The notes beneath the pieces are model-generated. The model made no database searches. It was given only the letters and a program-made list of their open reading frames with translations, and had not been told where the DNA came from. The position numbers and the translations under genes were made by a program. A stretch of DNA of 64,000 nt, taken from NCBI RefSeq assembly GCF_029893085.1, contig NZ_JARXWI010000004.1:1-64000 (forward strand), in the 5' to 3' direction. Below are positions 62,963 through 64,000 of the stretch, one piece after another; position 1 is the stretch's first letter, and each line of letters begins with the position of its first letter. The stretch comes from Parabacteroides sp. PFB2-10. GTDB lineage: Bacteria > Bacteroidota > Bacteroidia > Bacteroidales > Tannerellaceae.

Positions 62963-64000
62963 TAGAGGTAGTCATCGATGAGATCCAATAACTTTTCGGG
63001 ATTGATAGGCTTTGCCAGATAGTCGTTGAAACCGCTCTCTTTCACCCGCCGCTCGTCATCACCAAAGGCATACGCTGTTACGGCTATGATCGGAACCGTC
63101 GTGTTTAATTTACGGATCTCGGCAACCGCTTCATACCCATCCATATTTGGCATCTTGATATCCATCAGGATAATATCCGGATTGTTCTCTTTGAAAAGCC
63201 TTACTGCCTCTACGCCGTCGTGGGCATGATAGAGTTCAAAGTCTTTCAGCATGGATTTGAAAAGCGTGTAATTACTGCTGTTATCTTCTGCAATCAATAG
63301 TTTCAATCGTTTACCGTCGGCTTTCTGTATCACCTGAACAGCCGTTTTTTTCTCTTCACTCAGGATCGAATCGTCGTAATCCTTTGAAGAACGGATAATA
63401 TTGTCAGGCAATGTAAACCAGAAGGTAGAGCCTTTGTCCAGTTCCGAATCGACCCCGATCTCGCCGTCCATTTTCTTTACGATCATCTCACAGATAGACA
63501 ATCCGAGGCCTGTCCCTTGGGCAAAACTGTTTAGTTTTACAAACCGGGTAAATACCTGGCTTGCCCCCTCTTCCGACATACCGCAACCGGTGTCTTTCAC
63601 ATAGAAATAGATTATTCCGTCGCGGTGCTCGTAGCCGAAAGTGATGCTGCCTTCATCGGTAAACTTAACAGCATTGTTAATGAAGTTGTTTACCACCTGG
63701 GAAAGCCTGTTCTTGTCTGTGTAAATCATGAAATCAGGCTGCTTGTCGACGAAGGCTAAGCGCACACCCGGTTTCACCTTCAGGCGACCGGATTGTTCGA
63801 TGTCCGAAAACAAACGGTTGACATCCACATCACCATAAACGAAATCTAAGGTACCGGCTTCAATCTTAGCCAGGTCAAGAATATCATTGATCAACTGCAG
63901 CAATAAATCATTGTTGGCATTGATCACGCTAATATATTCTTCCCGCTCCTGCTGGTCTTCGGTCACAGCCAACAAGCCCGAGAAACCAACGATCGCATTC
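62944..64000 (-). CDS. Hybrid sensor histidine kinase/response regulator, 3' part
   Basis: The frame is open to the window edge, so the N-terminus is missing. What remains begins in the HisKA domain ([10 protein letters not shown], just after the usual HEIRTPL), continues with an HATPase domain ([21 protein letters not shown] and [18 protein letters not shown]), and ends with a receiver domain ([13 protein letters not shown], phospho-acceptor in [17 protein letters not shown], and [11 protein letters not shown]). It is a phosphorelay kinase; its sensor lies outside the window. It converges on the preceding kinase gene with a 19-base overlap. Confidence 0.93.
   Translation of the reverse strand, partial: NAIVGFSGLLAVTEDQQEREEYISVINANNDLLLQLINDILDLAKIEAGTLDFVYGDVDVNRLFSDIEQSGRLKVKPGVRLAFVDKQPDFMIYTDKNRLSQVVNNFINNAVKFTDEGSITFGYEHRDGIIYFYVKDTGCGMSEEGASQVFTRFVKLNSFAQGTGLGLSICEMIVKKMDGEIGVDSELDKGSTFWFTLPDNIIRSSKDYDDSILSEEKKTAVQVIQKADGKRLKLLIAEDNSSNYTLFKSMLKDFELYHAHDGVEAVRLFKENNPDIILMDIKMPNMDGYEAVAEIRKLNTTVPIIAVTAYAFGDDERRVKESGFNDYLAKPINPEKLLDLIDDYLYHDNEG

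Noticed and set aside
1-64000. tRNA, rRNA, prophage or intact insertion sequence
   Set aside because: Nothing seen: no cloverleaf with a CCA end, no rRNA stretches, no transposase or integrase frames. Small non-coding RNAs cannot be excluded by reading alone.

Overview
The window looks like a chromosomal segment of a gut-type member of the Bacteroidota, most like Parabacteroides or a relative. Three things support this: gene starts are preceded again and again by the Bacteroidota -7 promoter box TAnnTTTG; the gene families are typical (ECF sigma/FecR pair, STN and carboxypeptidase-like regulatory domains, TamL lipoprotein, two-domain SNF2, GH27 and GH51 secreted glycosidases); and hairpin-rich intergenic repeats are frequent. 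The genus is an inference. No rRNA, tRNA, CRISPR array, prophage or intact insertion sequence was seen. Most of the window is core chromosome.

Layout. 0-10.2 kb: free methionine sulfoxide reductase, MATE exporter, cytidylate-kinase-like protein, an ECF sigma/anti-sigma locus bracketed by two paralogous envelope proteins, a nucleotide-sugar dehydrogenase and a membrane-anchored nuclease, all enclosed by two inverted copies of a composite repeat. 10.7-18 kb: secreted subtilase, xseA-xseB-ispD-recG, and an M23/LysM murein hydrolase. 18-23 kb: a minus-strand operon of a B12-binding radical SAM protein, a methyltransferase and a cobalamin adenosyltransferase; then yjdJ/yjdI-like genes and a Tat-exported aldo/keto reductase. 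23-33.3 kb (minus): carB with an attenuator-like leader, two regulators, a TPR lipoprotein-sized secreted protein and a GH51 arabinofuranosidase. 33.8-44.7 kb (plus): valS, two tandem paralogous sensor kinases, topA, a small acidic protein and miaA. 45-57.5 kb: tamB-tamL, GH27 alpha-galactosidase, a cysteine-cluster protein, metY, frr and rsgA. 57.6-64 kb: SNF2 ATPase, a sigma-54 response regulator/kinase pair, and the 3' part of a hybrid kinase that runs off the end.

The most interesting signals are not in the large genes. (1) The carB leader has a promoter box, a 39-codon peptide containing a U-rich tract, and a stop codon inside the rising arm of a strong intrinsic terminator; this is the layout of a translation-coupled pyrimidine attenuator. 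(2) A structured intergenic repeat occurs five times, with a covarying hairpin and a near-invariant core around CTCCCGGGAG; it falls into two subfamilies, each an inverted pair about 10-11 kb apart, and one copy supplies the last codons and stop of miaA. (3) Two GC-rich palindromes lie in frame inside valS and look like inserted repeat elements. (4) A 22-bp tandem dyad array closed by a 12-bp inverted repeat lies upstream of an AraC-family gene.
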